A stretch of DNA of 64,000 bases from Paenibacillus cellulosilyticus (lineage in GTDB: Bacteria; Bacillota; Bacilli; Paenibacillales; Paenibacillaceae), in assembly GCF_003182255.1 (NCBI RefSeq), contig NZ_QGTQ01000013.1:1-64000 (forward strand), in the 5' to 3' direction. Below, piece by piece: positions 26,482-35,367 of this stretch. Position numbers and translations under genes: made by a program. The number at the start of each line of letters is the position of its first letter. Positions within the stretch are counted from its first letter, which is position 1. Below the pieces are notes generated by a model. That model did no database searches and was not told the origin of the DNA. It worked only from the letters and a program-made list of their open reading frames with translations.

Positions 26482-26514
26482 AAAAAAGCTGACATTGGAC
26501 AATCCGCGTCAGCT
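26482..26514 (-). terminator. Terminator of the LysR gene
   Basis: Minus strand AAGCTGAC, 12-nt loop, GTCAGCTT, then TTTTTG. Confidence 0.8.
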
Positions 26515-26562
26515 TGATGTTAATATAATGTTAAGTTATTGGCAGATACCGTCCTGAATACC

Positions 26563-27477
26563 CTATTTCTCAAGCTTCTTGTCTTGAATTTCCTTCTGGA
26601 AATACTCGATTAAGAAGGTCCGGAATACATTGGCAACTTTCGGCAGCTTTTCATTCGACCGACGGATCAAACCGATCGTGCGCGTAACCGCTGGCGACTT
26701 CAGCTTCACCTTCGCCGGCTGCAGCGGCCCCGTCTGGCTGAGCGCCATATCAGGAAGCAAGCTGACGCCCATACCTGCCGCTACGAGACCACGGATCGTA
26801 TCCGTTTCTTCTCCCTCAAAGCCAACCTTCGGCGTAAAGCCAGCCTCTAAGCACGCCTCCAGGACGATTGGACGCAGTGAGTACCCTTCACTGAACATAA
26901 CGAATGTTTCATCCTTAAGCTGCGCCAGGTCAATCTCCTCACTGCCTGCAAGCGGATGGCTCGGCGGCAGAATAGCCAACAGCTGCTCTGTCAACAGCAC
27001 CTCTCCGCATACCGATTGATGATCGTCCGGGAATGGTGAAATGAACGCCAGGTCAATGTCACCTTGCATCATATCCCTTAGCAAACTCGGGAACATCCCC
27101 TGCTTGAAGCGAAATTGCACCTTCGGATGCTGTTTGCGGAATGCGGCAACGACTTGCGGCACGAGCGACATGCCAAGGCTATGCGGGAAGCCCAGACGGA
27201 TCTCTCCGCGTTCCGGGTCCATAAACTCATGAATTTCTACTACAGCCTTCTCTAGATCGTCCAGAATGACCTCTGCACGCTTCAAGAACAGCTGTCCAGC
27301 TGGTGTCAGCTGCAAGTTGCGGCCTTTCTGTAAGAACAGCTTGACCCCAAGCTCTTCTTCCAGTTGATGAATTTGTCGACTCACTGCCGACTGTGCGACG
27401 TGAAGCTCCTCTGCTGCCTGCGTAACATGCTCTTTCTTTGCTACTTTTACAAAATAATGTAACTGACGAAGTTCCAT
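26563..27477 (-). CDS. LysR-family regulator, GltC-like
   Basis: N-terminal HTH (MELRQLHYFVKVAKKEHVTQAAEELHVAQSAVSRQI) and a periplasmic-binding-like effector domain (RGEIRLGFPHSLGMSLVP... GLVAAGMGVSLLPD). The sequence follows B. subtilis GltC closely in my memory, including the DPERGEI linker and the GEE-x2-TIRGLVAAGMG segment. GltC activates glutamate synthase genes; none are in this window, so the target here is unknown. It has its own terminator and no adjacent partner. Confidence 0.88.
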   Translation of the reverse strand: MELRQLHYFVKVAKKEHVTQAAEELHVAQSAVSRQIHQLEEELGVKLFLQKGRNLQLTPAGQLFLKRAEVILDDLEKAVVEIHEFMDPERGEIRLGFPHSLGMSLVPQVVAAFRKQHPKVQFRFKQGMFPSLLRDMMQGDIDLAFISPFPDDHQSVCGEVLLTEQLLAILPPSHPLAGSEEIDLAQLKDETFVMFSEGYSLRPIVLEACLEAGFTPKVGFEGEETDTIRGLVAAGMGVSLLPDMALSQTGPLQPAKVKLKSPAVTRTIGLIRRSNEKLPKVANVFRTFLIEYFQKEIQDKKLEK

Positions 27478-27538
27478 ATTAAATCAATTTGCTCCCTCTC
27501 ACTGATCGCTCGTATCCGCGTGCACATTCCTCATCCTA

Positions 27539-28153
27539 TTAGCGGCGGCGCAGCTTCTTCCAAGTGAATAACCCGAACAGAATAAAGCCTGCAATCGCAC
27601 CGCCAATATGGGCCGATGCATTCACATTCGTATTCATAAACGAATATAACAGTCCAATTGCAATAATACCGTACACCGTTTTGCGAGAAGCCTCATCAAG
27701 CAGATGCTTGCCGAAAATGGCAAAGAACAGAAAAGCTCCATCAATACCATAAATCGCACCCGATGCACCAACAGACAATATGTTCCCATGGTGCATGATC
27801 GCCGAGAACAGATTGCCAACAATACCTGCAACCATGTACAACAGGAAATACCGCACATGTCCTAACAATCGTTCCAGTGGCGGCGCGAAAATGAGCAGCG
27901 AGGTCATATTGAAGAAAAGATGCATGAAACTCGCATGCAGGAACATCGAAGTCACATAGCGCCACCATTCTGTCGTCACATACGGATCTGTTTCCATCTG
28001 CAGGAACCCATAGCGGAGTAAAATATCACTCTCATATGGGCCACCATCGAGTTCCACAATCCCGTACAGAACAAGGTTAATCGCAATGAGCGCAGCCGTG
28101 ACAGGATACATACGCAGATAAGCGCGAAACGATTCATATCGAAAAAAGATCAT
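27539..28153 (-). CDS. Rhomboid intramembrane serine protease
   Basis: Six-helix membrane protease that cuts within or near membrane helices. FLHASFMHLFFNM carries the conserved His/Asn region, GASGAIYG the nucleophilic Ser, and NVNASAHIGGAIAGFILF the catalytic His. ATG 28153 (MIFFRYES) has AGGTGG 7 nt upstream. 204 residues is the short core form without a TPR tail. It is divergent from tpx, with an inverted repeat between them. Confidence 0.92.
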   Translation of the reverse strand: MIFFRYESFRAYLRMYPVTAALIAINLVLYGIVELDGGPYESDILLRYGFLQMETDPYVTTEWWRYVTSMFLHASFMHLFFNMTSLLIFAPPLERLLGHVRYFLLYMVAGIVGNLFSAIMHHGNILSVGASGAIYGIDGAFLFFAIFGKHLLDEASRKTVYGIIAIGLLYSFMNTNVNASAHIGGAIAGFILFGLFTWKKLRRR

Positions 28154-28175
28154 GTACATTCCACCTTGGTATGAA

Positions 28176-28206
28176 TTGGACAAGTCCAAATCAAAACGTA
28201 TATAAT
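28176..28206 (+). promoter_or_regulatory. tpx promoter region with TTGGAC-N2-GTCCAA palindrome
   Basis: TTGGACAAGTCCAA at 28176-28189 is an inverted repeat of 6-bp arms that overlaps a -35-like TTGGAC. TATAAT lies at 28201-28206, giving a long 19-bp spacer. The palindrome is between the divergent rhomboid and tpx genes. Confidence 0.45.
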
Positions 28207-28252
28207 AATGGATGTTAATCCACCAAAATCAATTAAGGAGGACGAATCCATT

Positions 28253-28771
28253 ATGTCTCAAGCACGCAATGGTGCAGCCACTTTCAAAGGTAACCCGATC
28301 ACGCTGATCGGACCAGAACTTAAAGTTGGAGATCAAGCTCCAGACTTCCAAATCAACAAGAACCTGCTCGAAAATGCATCGCTGAGCGACTTTGCCGGTA
28401 AAGTAAAACTGATTAGCGTTGTTCCTTCGATCGATACGGGCGTATGCGACGCGCAAACTCGCCGTTTCAACGAAGCAGCAAGCAACCTTGGCGACAATGT
28501 TGTCATTATTACGGTCAGTGTTGACCTTCCATTCGCGCAATCCCGCTGGTGCGGTGCAGCCGGCGTAGATCGCGTCGTACTGCTCTCCGATTACAAATCG
28601 CACAGCTTCGGCGATGCATACGGCGTATACATCCAAGAGCTCGGTCTCGACATGCGCTCCATCTTCGTTCTTGATGCCAACAACACGATCAAGTACGTGG
28701 AGTACCTGGGCGAAATGACAGAGCATCCGAACTACGAAGCAGCAATCGACGCTGTTAAAGCGCTCGCCTAA
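28253..28771 (+). CDS. tpx: Thiol peroxidase
   Basis: Peroxiredoxin of the Tpx (atypical 2-Cys) type that reduces hydroperoxides with thioredoxin. Peroxidatic Cys is in [16 protein letters not shown] and the resolving Cys in [10 protein letters not shown], the Tpx arrangement. Also [22 protein letters not shown] at the start. ATG 28253 (MSQARNG) has AAGGAGG upstream. Single gene with terminator. Confidence 0.95.
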   Translation: MSQARNGAATFKGNPITLIGPELKVGDQAPDFQINKNLLENASLSDFAGKVKLISVVPSIDTGVCDAQTRRFNEAASNLGDNVVIITVSVDLPFAQSRWCGAAGVDRVVLLSDYKSHSFGDAYGVYIQELGLDMRSIFVLDANNTIKYVEYLGEMTEHPNYEAAIDAVKALA

Positions 28772-28788
28772 TAACCCATCTCATAGAC

Positions 28789-28825
28789 AAAGCGAGAGAA
28801 GGAGCTTCCTTCCTCGCTTTTTTTC
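28789..28825 (+). terminator. Terminator of tpx
   Basis: AAGCGAG-GAAG and CTTC-CTCGCTT stem with one bulge, then TTTTTTTC. Confidence 0.85.
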
Positions 28826-28850
28826 ATGTCCATTAATCTAATTCAAACCC

Positions 28851-29246
28851 TTATCTTTGAGCCGTCGTCTTATAGGCAGATAGCTTCTTGTCCAATACAC
28901 GATATAGTTCGATGATCACGCGATAATTGGAGCCAAGATCGCCGAGCGAGCCGCGAGAAGCCGAGTAAATGTCGACAGCACTCGTCAACGGGTTAACACC
29001 AATGACCGACACTGTAATATCCATCGTACGCCCTGTAACAGTACGCTTCTCAAGAACGATCTCACCTACGGATGGCACTTCATGAATAACCCGAAAGCCT
29101 TGAATTTTCTTAAGCGTAGACAGAACTTCTTCCCAAGACTTATCTTTCGATAGTTTGTAATAATGGGATTTCAACAACGGATCCTTTGCCTTGTCCCCCG
29201 TTTGCTCATGACTGCGCAGTAGCCCCATCAAGGTCCGCTTCAACAA
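28851..29246 (-). CDS. Small soluble DUF1499-like protein
   Basis: About 131 residues, no signal peptide. The segment TVSVIGVNPLTSAVDIYSASRGSLGDLGSNYRVIIELYRVLDKKL resembles the DUF1499 core, where an RSASR-x-G-x-SD-x-G-x-N pattern is typical. Function unknown. The ribosome site GGAGGGGGA suits the TTG at 29246 (7-8 nt spacing); an ATG at 29267 lies upstream of that site. Confidence 0.7.
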   Translation of the reverse strand: MLKRTLMGLLRSHEQTGDKAKDPLLKSHYYKLSKDKSWEEVLSTLKKIQGFRVIHEVPSVGEIVLEKRTVTGRTMDITVSVIGVNPLTSAVDIYSASRGSLGDLGSNYRVIIELYRVLDKKLSAYKTTAQR

Positions 29247-29332
29247 CGAGATCTCCCCCTCCAACATCTATGAACGCTATTTCTTATCATAACACGTTTT
29301 AGCCGTTTCCGACAATTTTAACACACAATCAA

Positions 29333-29559
29333 ACAAAAAATCCCGATCCGTTAGGATCGGGATTCATTTGCTGCTAGTACCCGCTAATGCCGTCCGACTC
29401 GCTTGTTTCTGAACCCGCTCTCGCAGGTGGGTGTCCGCAGAAGCATTTTTGAGGTCCTTCATAAAATGAAGGCGTGTCAGCCGCGCTTCGATTTAGGTCT
29501 CCCGTAAAACAGCCATTGGTTCAAAACAATTATGAACCGTAACGAACATCGCAGGATGT
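29333..29559 (-). ncRNA. ssrS: Probable 6S RNA gene
   Basis: No ORF fits, yet the minus strand has a perfect promoter (TTTACA-N17-TATAAT at 29594-29566) and, some 200 nt on, a strong terminator. The predicted RNA opens CCTGCGATG, which pairs with CATTAGCGGG near the 3' end (29380-29389) to close a long rod. Inside are a GGTTCA/TGAACC hairpin, ACCAATGGC, CGGGAG and a CCTTCAT/ATGAAGG arm. A 185-nt rod with closing stem, central bubble and bubble hairpin is how 6S RNA is built, and the GAACCAATGG...CGGGAG words agree with Firmicute 6S as I recall it. Identity is inferred; the ncRNA gene itself is well supported. Confidence 0.65.
29339..29364. terminator. Terminator of the ncRNA
   Basis: AATCCCGATCC and GGATCGGGATT form an 11-bp stem with a GTTA loop; TTTTTTGTTTG follows on the minus strand. 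Confidence 0.9.
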
Positions 29560-29565
29560 ATTTGT

Positions 29566-29594
29566 ATTATAGACGGATCGTAAGCAAATGTAAA
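29566..29594 (-). promoter_or_regulatory. Sigma-A promoter of the ncRNA
   Basis: Minus strand TTTACA, 17 bp, TATAAT, with transcription start near 29559. Confidence 0.8.
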
Positions 29595-29608
29595 CGATTC
29601 AACCGAAT

Positions 29609-30388
29609 CTATTTTTTGCCTGTGACGTGAACGAGATCATCTGAATCCACATCATCCTCGGAAGCCTCGTCATTCTTCTCCGCCGCCTCACGCTGTTTCT
29701 CCATCTGCGCTTGCATCTTCTGATAGATGAAGTTGAAGTTCCAGAAAGAGATGTAACCGATGATGCTTGCGGTGAAGAACGGGAACAAGAACGTAAAGCG
29801 CAAGCTGATGTAGAACACAACGCACGCCATAATAAGTGTACTAATAGAACGGAATGGTCGTCCGATCGAGATGAGCAGCGCATTCTTGATAAGCTGCATC
29901 GTCTTCATATGGTAATGTACCAACATGGAGAAGAAGTTAAACATCGATACGAGCAGGACGAACAGGAATCCGACGAACAAGTACGAGATAAGCTGCATGT
30001 TTGGCTGATTCCAATACACCTTGAAATCGACGAAAATAATCGTGTACAGCGCTGCATACAACAGGCCGCCCAGCATGCTTTGCTTGTAGTTCTCTTTATA
30101 GCCGCGGAAGAATGTCTTAAGCAGCGGAACGTCAACCTCGCCCATGACCCACTTGCGTGTCAGCGTGAACAGCGCAGCCGTTGCAGGGAATAGCGTGAAC
30201 GGTGCCAGCACAGCCGCTACAATCAGCATCGATGTCTGCGTCGCCGCATCCGTCGTAACAAAGACAGCTGACAAGATCATAAACAAGAACGGGATCGAAC
30301 AAATAGCCCACAGCACGTTTGTTACCGCAAGGCGCATAATCCATTCGGAGATTCGATAGAACCCACCCATGAGGCCTCTCATTTCCAT
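29609..30388 (-). CDS. YesL-like DUF624 membrane protein
   Basis: About 259 residues, 5-6 membrane helices (WIMRLAVTNVLWAICSIPFLFMILSAVFV; TSMLIVAAVLAPFTLFPATAALF), and a charged cytosolic tail. The order and the RLAVTNVLW start are typical of DUF624/YesL proteins, which often sit near sugar-utilisation genes; none is here. ATG 30388 has GGAGGAAA upstream. Function unknown. Confidence 0.8.
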   Translation of the reverse strand: MEMRGLMGGFYRISEWIMRLAVTNVLWAICSIPFLFMILSAVFVTTDAATQTSMLIVAAVLAPFTLFPATAALFTLTRKWVMGEVDVPLLKTFFRGYKENYKQSMLGGLLYAALYTIIFVDFKVYWNQPNMQLISYLFVGFLFVLLVSMFNFFSMLVHYHMKTMQLIKNALLISIGRPFRSISTLIMACVVFYISLRFTFLFPFFTASIIGYISFWNFNFIYQKMQAQMEKQREAAEKNDEASEDDVDSDDLVHVTGKK

Positions 30389-30489
30389 AGACGTTTCCTC
30401 CAATTTTGCATCGGCTATTGTGTAGGTAAGCGGTGTCAATTCATTGCAACAAATAAGTCCTAGATGTCCAGTATAACAATATAAAGAAA

Positions 30490-30534
30490 ATCCGGGAGGC
30501 GGCTGCGCCAGAAGCGCAGCCTAGACACCCGGAT
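30490..30534 (-). terminator. Terminator of the CshA-like gene
   Basis: ATCCGGG/CCCGGAT outer stem with GGCTGCGC/GCGCAGCC inner stem; TTTTCTTT follows on the minus strand. Confidence 0.8.
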
Positions 30535-30544
30535 GAACCTTTTC

Positions 30545-32149
30545 TTACTTGTTTACGAAGTCATCCGAAGAAGAATACTTACGGCGCGACTCGCCGGAAC
30601 GCTCGCTGCGTCCTTTGCCGCCTTCGCTATTGCTGCTGCTGCGGTTGCCGCCATAGCTGCGTCCGCCGCCGCCATAACCGCCGCGACCACCTTCACTGCG
30701 ATTGCCGCCACGGTATCCGCCGCCGCCTTCGCCACGGTTAGAAGAGCTGCCACCGCTGCGGTTGCCGCCAAACGAGTTGCCCGTGTAACGACGACCGCTT
30801 GCGCGAACGTCTGGACGACGCTTCTTCGCACGAATCGGATCTTCAGGCGTCAATTCAATGTTAACGTCCTTCTTCTCGCCCGTCAGCAGCTTAATCGCTG
30901 CTGCCAGCAGGTTGACGGAGTCGTACTGCTCAAGCAGATGAATTGCGATGCCTTTGTATTCTTGCGTATCATCATTCTGAACATTCTCGATGAGACGCTC
31001 AGCCGTTACGCGTTGCTTGCCCTCGATCGCTTCCGCGATGCTTGGGAGCGGCTTGCGCGTAATTTTGTGGCGAGTAACTTTCTCGATAAAGTGCAGATGA
31101 TCAATCTCGCGTGGTGTCACGAACGACCAAGCTGTACCCTCTTTACCAGCACGACCTGTACGGCCGATACGGTGAACGTAGCTCTCAGGGTCTTGTGGAA
31201 GGTCGAAGTTAATAACGTGTGTTACGCCCGATACGTCAAGACCACGAGCTGCAACGTCCGTTGCTACGAGAACGTCAATGCTTCCGTCGCGGAACTTGCG
31301 CATGACGTTATCGCGTTGGTTCTGTGAAAGGTCGCCATGGAGACCTTCTGCCGAATAGCCACGCTTCTGGAGCGCTTCGGAGAGCTCATCAACACGGCGC
31401 TTCGTACGACCGAAGATGATGGCAAGCTCTGGCGATTCCATATCGATCAGACGGCTAAGTGCTTCGAACTTCTGACGCTCATGCACTTCGATATATGCTT
31501 GATCGATCAGCGGAGCGCTGACTTGTTTCGGGATAACCGATACATGCTCTGGGTTGCTCAGGAATTGCTGAGCAAGACGTTGAATGTTCGGAGGCATCGT
31601 TGCCGAGAACAGCATCGTCTGGCGTTCTTCTGGTACCATGCTCAGGATGGAAGTAATGTCTTCCATGAAGCCCATATCGAGCATTTCGTCTGCTTCGTCC
31701 AGGACAACCGTTTGTACGTCAGCAAGCTTGATCGTCTTACGGTTGATATGGTCGAGCAAGCGGCCCGGCGTACCAATGATGATTTGCGGGTGTTTCTTAA
31801 GTGCACGGATTTGACGTCCGATCTCTTGGCCGCCGTAGATTGGCAGCGTGCGAAGACCCTTGTAACGCGTCAATTTTCCGATCTCTTCAGCTACTTGGAT
31901 CGCAAGCTCACGAGTTGGCGTCATAATTAGTGCGACAATCCGATCTTCGCTTGTCGGGATTTTGTTAATCAGTGGGATACCGAATGCAGCTGTTTTCCCT
32001 GTGCCCGTTTGCGCTTGGCCGATCAGGTCGCTGCCCGTCAACGCAATTGGAATCGATTTGGACTGGATCGGGGTTGCTTCCTCGAATCCAAGCTCCGTAA
32101 TGGCCTGAAGCACTTTAGGCTCCAGTCCGAATTCAGCAAATGTACTCAA
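30545..32149 (-). CDS. cshA: DEAD-box RNA helicase, CshA-like, with RGG tail
   Basis: Full motif set: [20 protein letters not shown] (46-56), DEAD (151-154), [14 protein letters not shown] linker domain ([32 protein letters not shown]) follows, as in CshA/DeaD, then about 85 residues rich in Gly, Arg, Ser and Tyr ([20 protein letters not shown]). CshA works in the degradosome and ribosome assembly in B. subtilis. The minus-strand TATAAT at 32204-32199 is a likely -10. AAGGAG lies upstream of the ATG. Confidence 0.93.
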   Translation of the reverse strand: MSTFAEFGLEPKVLQAITELGFEEATPIQSKSIPIALTGSDLIGQAQTGTGKTAAFGIPLINKIPTSEDRIVALIMTPTRELAIQVAEEIGKLTRYKGLRTLPIYGGQEIGRQIRALKKHPQIIIGTPGRLLDHINRKTIKLADVQTVVLDEADEMLDMGFMEDITSILSMVPEERQTMLFSATMPPNIQRLAQQFLSNPEHVSVIPKQVSAPLIDQAYIEVHERQKFEALSRLIDMESPELAIIFGRTKRRVDELSEALQKRGYSAEGLHGDLSQNQRDNVMRKFRDGSIDVLVATDVAARGLDVSGVTHVINFDLPQDPESYVHRIGRTGRAGKEGTAWSFVTPREIDHLHFIEKVTRHKITRKPLPSIAEAIEGKQRVTAERLIENVQNDDTQEYKGIAIHLLEQYDSVNLLAAAIKLLTGEKKDVNIELTPEDPIRAKKRRPDVRASGRRYTGNSFGGNRSGGSSSNRGEGGGGYRGGNRSEGGRGGYGGGGRSYGGNRSSSNSEGGKGRSERSGESRRKYSSSDDFVNK

Positions 32150-32257
32150 ACTTCTTCAAACTCCTTCTATCTTCAGCCTACTTAAAAATATCCAGTTCAT
32201 TATAACACACCTTGAACGATGAATACCAGCAAACGAAGATTGGAAGGATTTGCGCCG

Positions 32258-32279
32258 AGGCCGTCGCGACGGCCTTTTT
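32258..32279 (+). terminator. Perfect palindrome with T-run on the plus strand
   Basis: AGGCCGTCGCGACGGCCT followed by TTTTTC. No plus-strand gene precedes it; it may end minus-strand transcription of the SGNH gene despite a poor T-run on that strand. Confidence 0.5.
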
Positions 32280-32286
32280 CAAGATG

Positions 32287-33792
32287 TCATTCGATGGAAA
32301 ATGCAGTAACGGCGGGGCCTTTCACCGTCTTCTCAACATGCATACCCAAACATTCCGCTACAAAAATAAGTGGAATGTTCAACTTATTGTCAACTAATTG
32401 AGCAGGTGACGACGCTTCCATTTGCGTACCGTTCACTACTGCAACCGCTTTCCCGGTAGAAAGCGTCATTCGAATGCTGCCGCGTCTCATCGATACGGAT
32501 TTCGAACCCGCATCCCAAGCCATCGTTGCTCCGATTGCCGCCGCTGCTTCTTTGGCAGGAACAAGCACCTCGCCTTCCCCTGCGGATACCCGATTCGAGA
32601 AGCTCACTTCGCTTCCATCGATCGTGATCGGATAAGCAGCAACTGTATTATTCTTCTCGTCGATCACGAGCGAGTCGACCTGTTCCTTCAACATTGCATT
32701 GAGCGTATCCACATTATCAGACGTTACTCGATAAGCCGCGTCGTCTCGTCCAATCGCCTCGGCAATCGCAGTATTAAGGGCCTCCGTATGATGAGACAAA
32801 TCTTTGTATCGGTCCAAATCGAACGTCCAGCGGCTCTCCGCTTGAAAATCATAGAGCCGCGTGTTCGCGAATGTTTGCAGTTGCTCGAACATCCATTTGC
32901 GCATAATCAGCTGATTTTCATATCGAACCGGATTCGTCTGCTGCCACACCGCCTGCCGCAAGATCGAGTAAGGCGGATAATAGAAAGTAAACTTGACTTC
33001 CGGATGGGCTTGTACGAGCGCTAATACGTAGGTGTTGAAGGTTTGCTGTACGCTCGATAGCGGATCCTCATTTGCACCAAAATAGTACTCCGACTGCTGA
33101 GCATTCCGATAGTCGTTCATGACCAGCTTGCTGCTGAATTTGACAGCGTTATTCCAGTTGTCGAGCTTCTCCAGGCTCTGATCCCCGTGGCGCATCGCCT
33201 TCTTCGTCCATCCTTCCACGAGCTGCTCATAAGGTGTGATGCTGAACCAATAGGAATAATCATTCCACCAATTATCGTCGTACAAATAAGACGGAAACGC
33301 TTCGCCTTCCTCATCGGGCTGCCGCAGGGCAAAATAGTCAATTCCCCACAGCACCTGCTTCACTTTGCCGGTGGATAACGCAAGCTTCGCCGTCTCGTAC
33401 TGCTCTGGCATTAATGAGCCGCGAAGCGACAGCTTCATGACTTGCCCGCCCAGCTCCTTGCCGACAACAGAAGGCAGGAAATTCTCCGTCATCGAGGTAC
33501 CCAGAATGATCGTATCGTAGTCATAGTTGCGGGCAAGTCCAGCGTTCTGATACCGCTCTTCAGTGGAGAATACCGGATTAAACCACGCTTTATGATAATG
33601 CTGCAGCGGATCTATTGCCCACGATAGCCATATAGCTAAGCCTGCGAAACCGATAGCGAACGTTCCAGACAGCAGGACCATCTGCTTCGCCGTACGTCTT
33701 CGTTTGGGCAACGGACGTTGTACCGTTACAGTTGGCATTGTTGCTGCTGATATAGATGCCGTTTGTAGATCCCGCGGCGAAGATTGAGTCAT
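32287..33792 (-). CDS. Membrane-anchored SGNH acyltransferase-like protein with C-terminal stalk domain
   Basis: One anchor helix (about 38-60), then an extracytoplasmic SGNH/DltD-like domain. The nucleophile is in TIILGTSMTEN (Ser100) and the catalytic Asp/His pair in YKDLSHHTE (Asp331, His334). The last 110 or so residues (GEGEVLVPAKEAAAAIGATMAWDAGSKSVSM... IPLIFVAECLGMHV) form a copper-amine-oxidase N-terminal-like 'stalk' domain common in Paenibacillus surface proteins. It directly follows an MBOAT gene, like AlgJ/AlgX with AlgI or DltD with DltB. It therefore probably transfers acyl groups to an exported polymer; which one is unknown. GGAGG precedes the ATG. Confidence 0.82.
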   Translation of the reverse strand: MTQSSPRDLQTASISAATMPTVTVQRPLPKRRRTAKQMVLLSGTFAIGFAGLAIWLSWAIDPLQHYHKAWFNPVFSTEERYQNAGLARNYDYDTIILGTSMTENFLPSVVGKELGGQVMKLSLRGSLMPEQYETAKLALSTGKVKQVLWGIDYFALRQPDEEGEAFPSYLYDDNWWNDYSYWFSITPYEQLVEGWTKKAMRHGDQSLEKLDNWNNAVKFSSKLVMNDYRNAQQSEYYFGANEDPLSSVQQTFNTYVLALVQAHPEVKFTFYYPPYSILRQAVWQQTNPVRYENQLIMRKWMFEQLQTFANTRLYDFQAESRWTFDLDRYKDLSHHTEALNTAIAEAIGRDDAAYRVTSDNVDTLNAMLKEQVDSLVIDEKNNTVAAYPITIDGSEVSFSNRVSAGEGEVLVPAKEAAAAIGATMAWDAGSKSVSMRRGSIRMTLSTGKAVAVVNGTQMEASSPAQLVDNKLNIPLIFVAECLGMHVEKTVKGPAVTAFSIE

Positions 33793-33820
33793 ATTCGGAA
33801 TACCTCCATATACGCAAGCA

Positions 33821-35230
33821 TTAGAAGTTGAAATAAAGGAAGGTACTGATCTGATTAAAGTACAGCAGCGAATAGATGAATATAAACCCGATCAGAGCAG
33901 CTGCCTGCCAGCTGGGACGGAAGCTCAATTCCCGCTCCCCGCTGTTGCGCAGCAGCAGGACACATGGCAATAGAACCATTATCAACAATATCGGAAAGGC
34001 GACAAGCTCCAAACGATAGGACGTCAACGCAATGCCGGACAAGCCCAGCATCCCGCGGATGATTCGAATGGCTTCCGTCCACGAGTCTGCACGGAAGAAG
34101 ATCCAAGCGAAGTTGACGAACTGGAACGTAATGAACCAAGAGAGCCACTTCGGCATGCCCGACCCATAACGCGACCATAGCCGCTGAACGATCTGAGCGC
34201 CTCCATGCAGGAAGCCCCAGAACAAGAACGTCCATCCCGCTCCATGCCATAAACCGCCCAGCAGGAACGTAATCATCAGGTTCATCAGCATTCGGATTTC
34301 GCCCTTCCGATTGCCGCCGAGTGGAATGTAAATATATTCCCTCAAGAACCGGCTCAGCGTCATATGCCAGCGACGCCAGAAGTCTTGAATATTGAGTGCC
34401 TTGTAGGGCGAATTAAAGTTCTGAGGCAGTCGAATGTTGAAAATGAGCGCAAGTCCAATAGCCATATCGGTATAGCCGCTAAAGTCAAAATACAGCTGGA
34501 ACGTATAGGCAAGCGAAGCGGTCCAGCTCTCAACGAACTGCGTTGCTGTCGCGAACCCGTCGTTCGCATATCCCGCGAGCGTATCGGCCACGACAACCTT
34601 TTTGAACAAACCAAGCACGAATAGGTAAAGCCCAGACGCGGCATTGCGCCAATTCCACAGCTTGCTGCGAAGACGATCGAACTGAGGCATCATCTCGCTG
34701 TGATGTAGAATCGGACCCGCTATAAGATGTGGGAAGAATGTAACGAACAAGATGTACTGAATCAAATTCGCTTCGCGTGCTTTCTCCTTATAAACGTCTA
34801 CAAGGTACGCGATTTGGGTGAAGGTAAAAAAGCTAATGCCCAGCGGAAGCGTAATGTGGAGTAATGAGATATGTGCCCCTGTTGCGTCGGCGAAGTTCTG
34901 AAGGAAGAAGTCGGCGTACTTATAGTAAGCCAGTAACAGAAGATTGATAGCTAGGCCTGCAGTAAGAACCGCTAGCCTGCGCGTGCCTGCTATGCGAACG
35001 GTATCATCGGCGCTGCGAGCCCCGAGCAGGCGTCCAATCGTATAGTTAAAGGCGATCGATGCGATAATAAGCGGTACATAGCGGTAATCCCAGTAACCAT
35101 AGAAGAAGATGGACGCTGCTGCCAGCCAGCACTTTGCGGCGATTGTTAAGCGCAGCCTGCCCAGTACGAAATAGACGATCGCCGTAATCGGCAAAAATAC
35201 GAAAATAAACGAATACGTATTGAACAACAT
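33821..35230 (-). CDS. MBOAT-family O-acyltransferase (AlgI/DltB-like)
   Basis: Multi-helix membrane protein of 469 residues. It includes LVDVYKEKAREANLIQYILFVTFFPHLIAGPILHHSEM, QLYFDFSGYTDMAIGLALIF, NFNSPYKALNIQDFWRRWHMTLSRFLREYIYIPLGGNRKG and the catalytic His in GGLWHGAGWTFLFWG. These are AlgI signatures. It would move acetyl or another acyl group across the membrane to the partner encoded 28 bp downstream. GGAGGGG precedes the ATG. Confidence 0.92.
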   Translation of the reverse strand: MLFNTYSFIFVFLPITAIVYFVLGRLRLTIAAKCWLAAASIFFYGYWDYRYVPLIIASIAFNYTIGRLLGARSADDTVRIAGTRRLAVLTAGLAINLLLLAYYKYADFFLQNFADATGAHISLLHITLPLGISFFTFTQIAYLVDVYKEKAREANLIQYILFVTFFPHLIAGPILHHSEMMPQFDRLRSKLWNWRNAASGLYLFVLGLFKKVVVADTLAGYANDGFATATQFVESWTASLAYTFQLYFDFSGYTDMAIGLALIFNIRLPQNFNSPYKALNIQDFWRRWHMTLSRFLREYIYIPLGGNRKGEIRMLMNLMITFLLGGLWHGAGWTFLFWGFLHGGAQIVQRLWSRYGSGMPKWLSWFITFQFVNFAWIFFRADSWTEAIRIIRGMLGLSGIALTSYRLELVAFPILLIMVLLPCVLLLRNSGERELSFRPSWQAAALIGFIFIYSLLYFNQISTFLYFNF

Positions 35231-35367
35231 CTTGTTGCCCCTCCATCGCCTGTTTGGTAACAGCCTTTAAAGCATTCGACAAGAAAAGAACTAAATCCTG
35301 TTCATCTGCTGACGCTCGACAGTAAATTTATTCTACAATCTGTTGCACGGAAGGAGCTGACTATCTC

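Larger units (their letters stand above)
26153..26562. other. Convergent intergenic region: repeat and two terminators
   Basis: No gene. It holds family 1 repeat copy C (26155-26284), a terminator at 26300-26333 and the LysR terminator at 26482-26514. Nothing is recognised between 26340 and 26480. Confidence 0.75.

Noticed and set aside
32150-32279. Small RNA on the plus strand ending at the 32258 palindrome
   Set aside because: The terminator-like palindrome points this way, but no convincing plus-strand promoter was found; the nearby TATAAT reads on the minus strand for the helicase gene.
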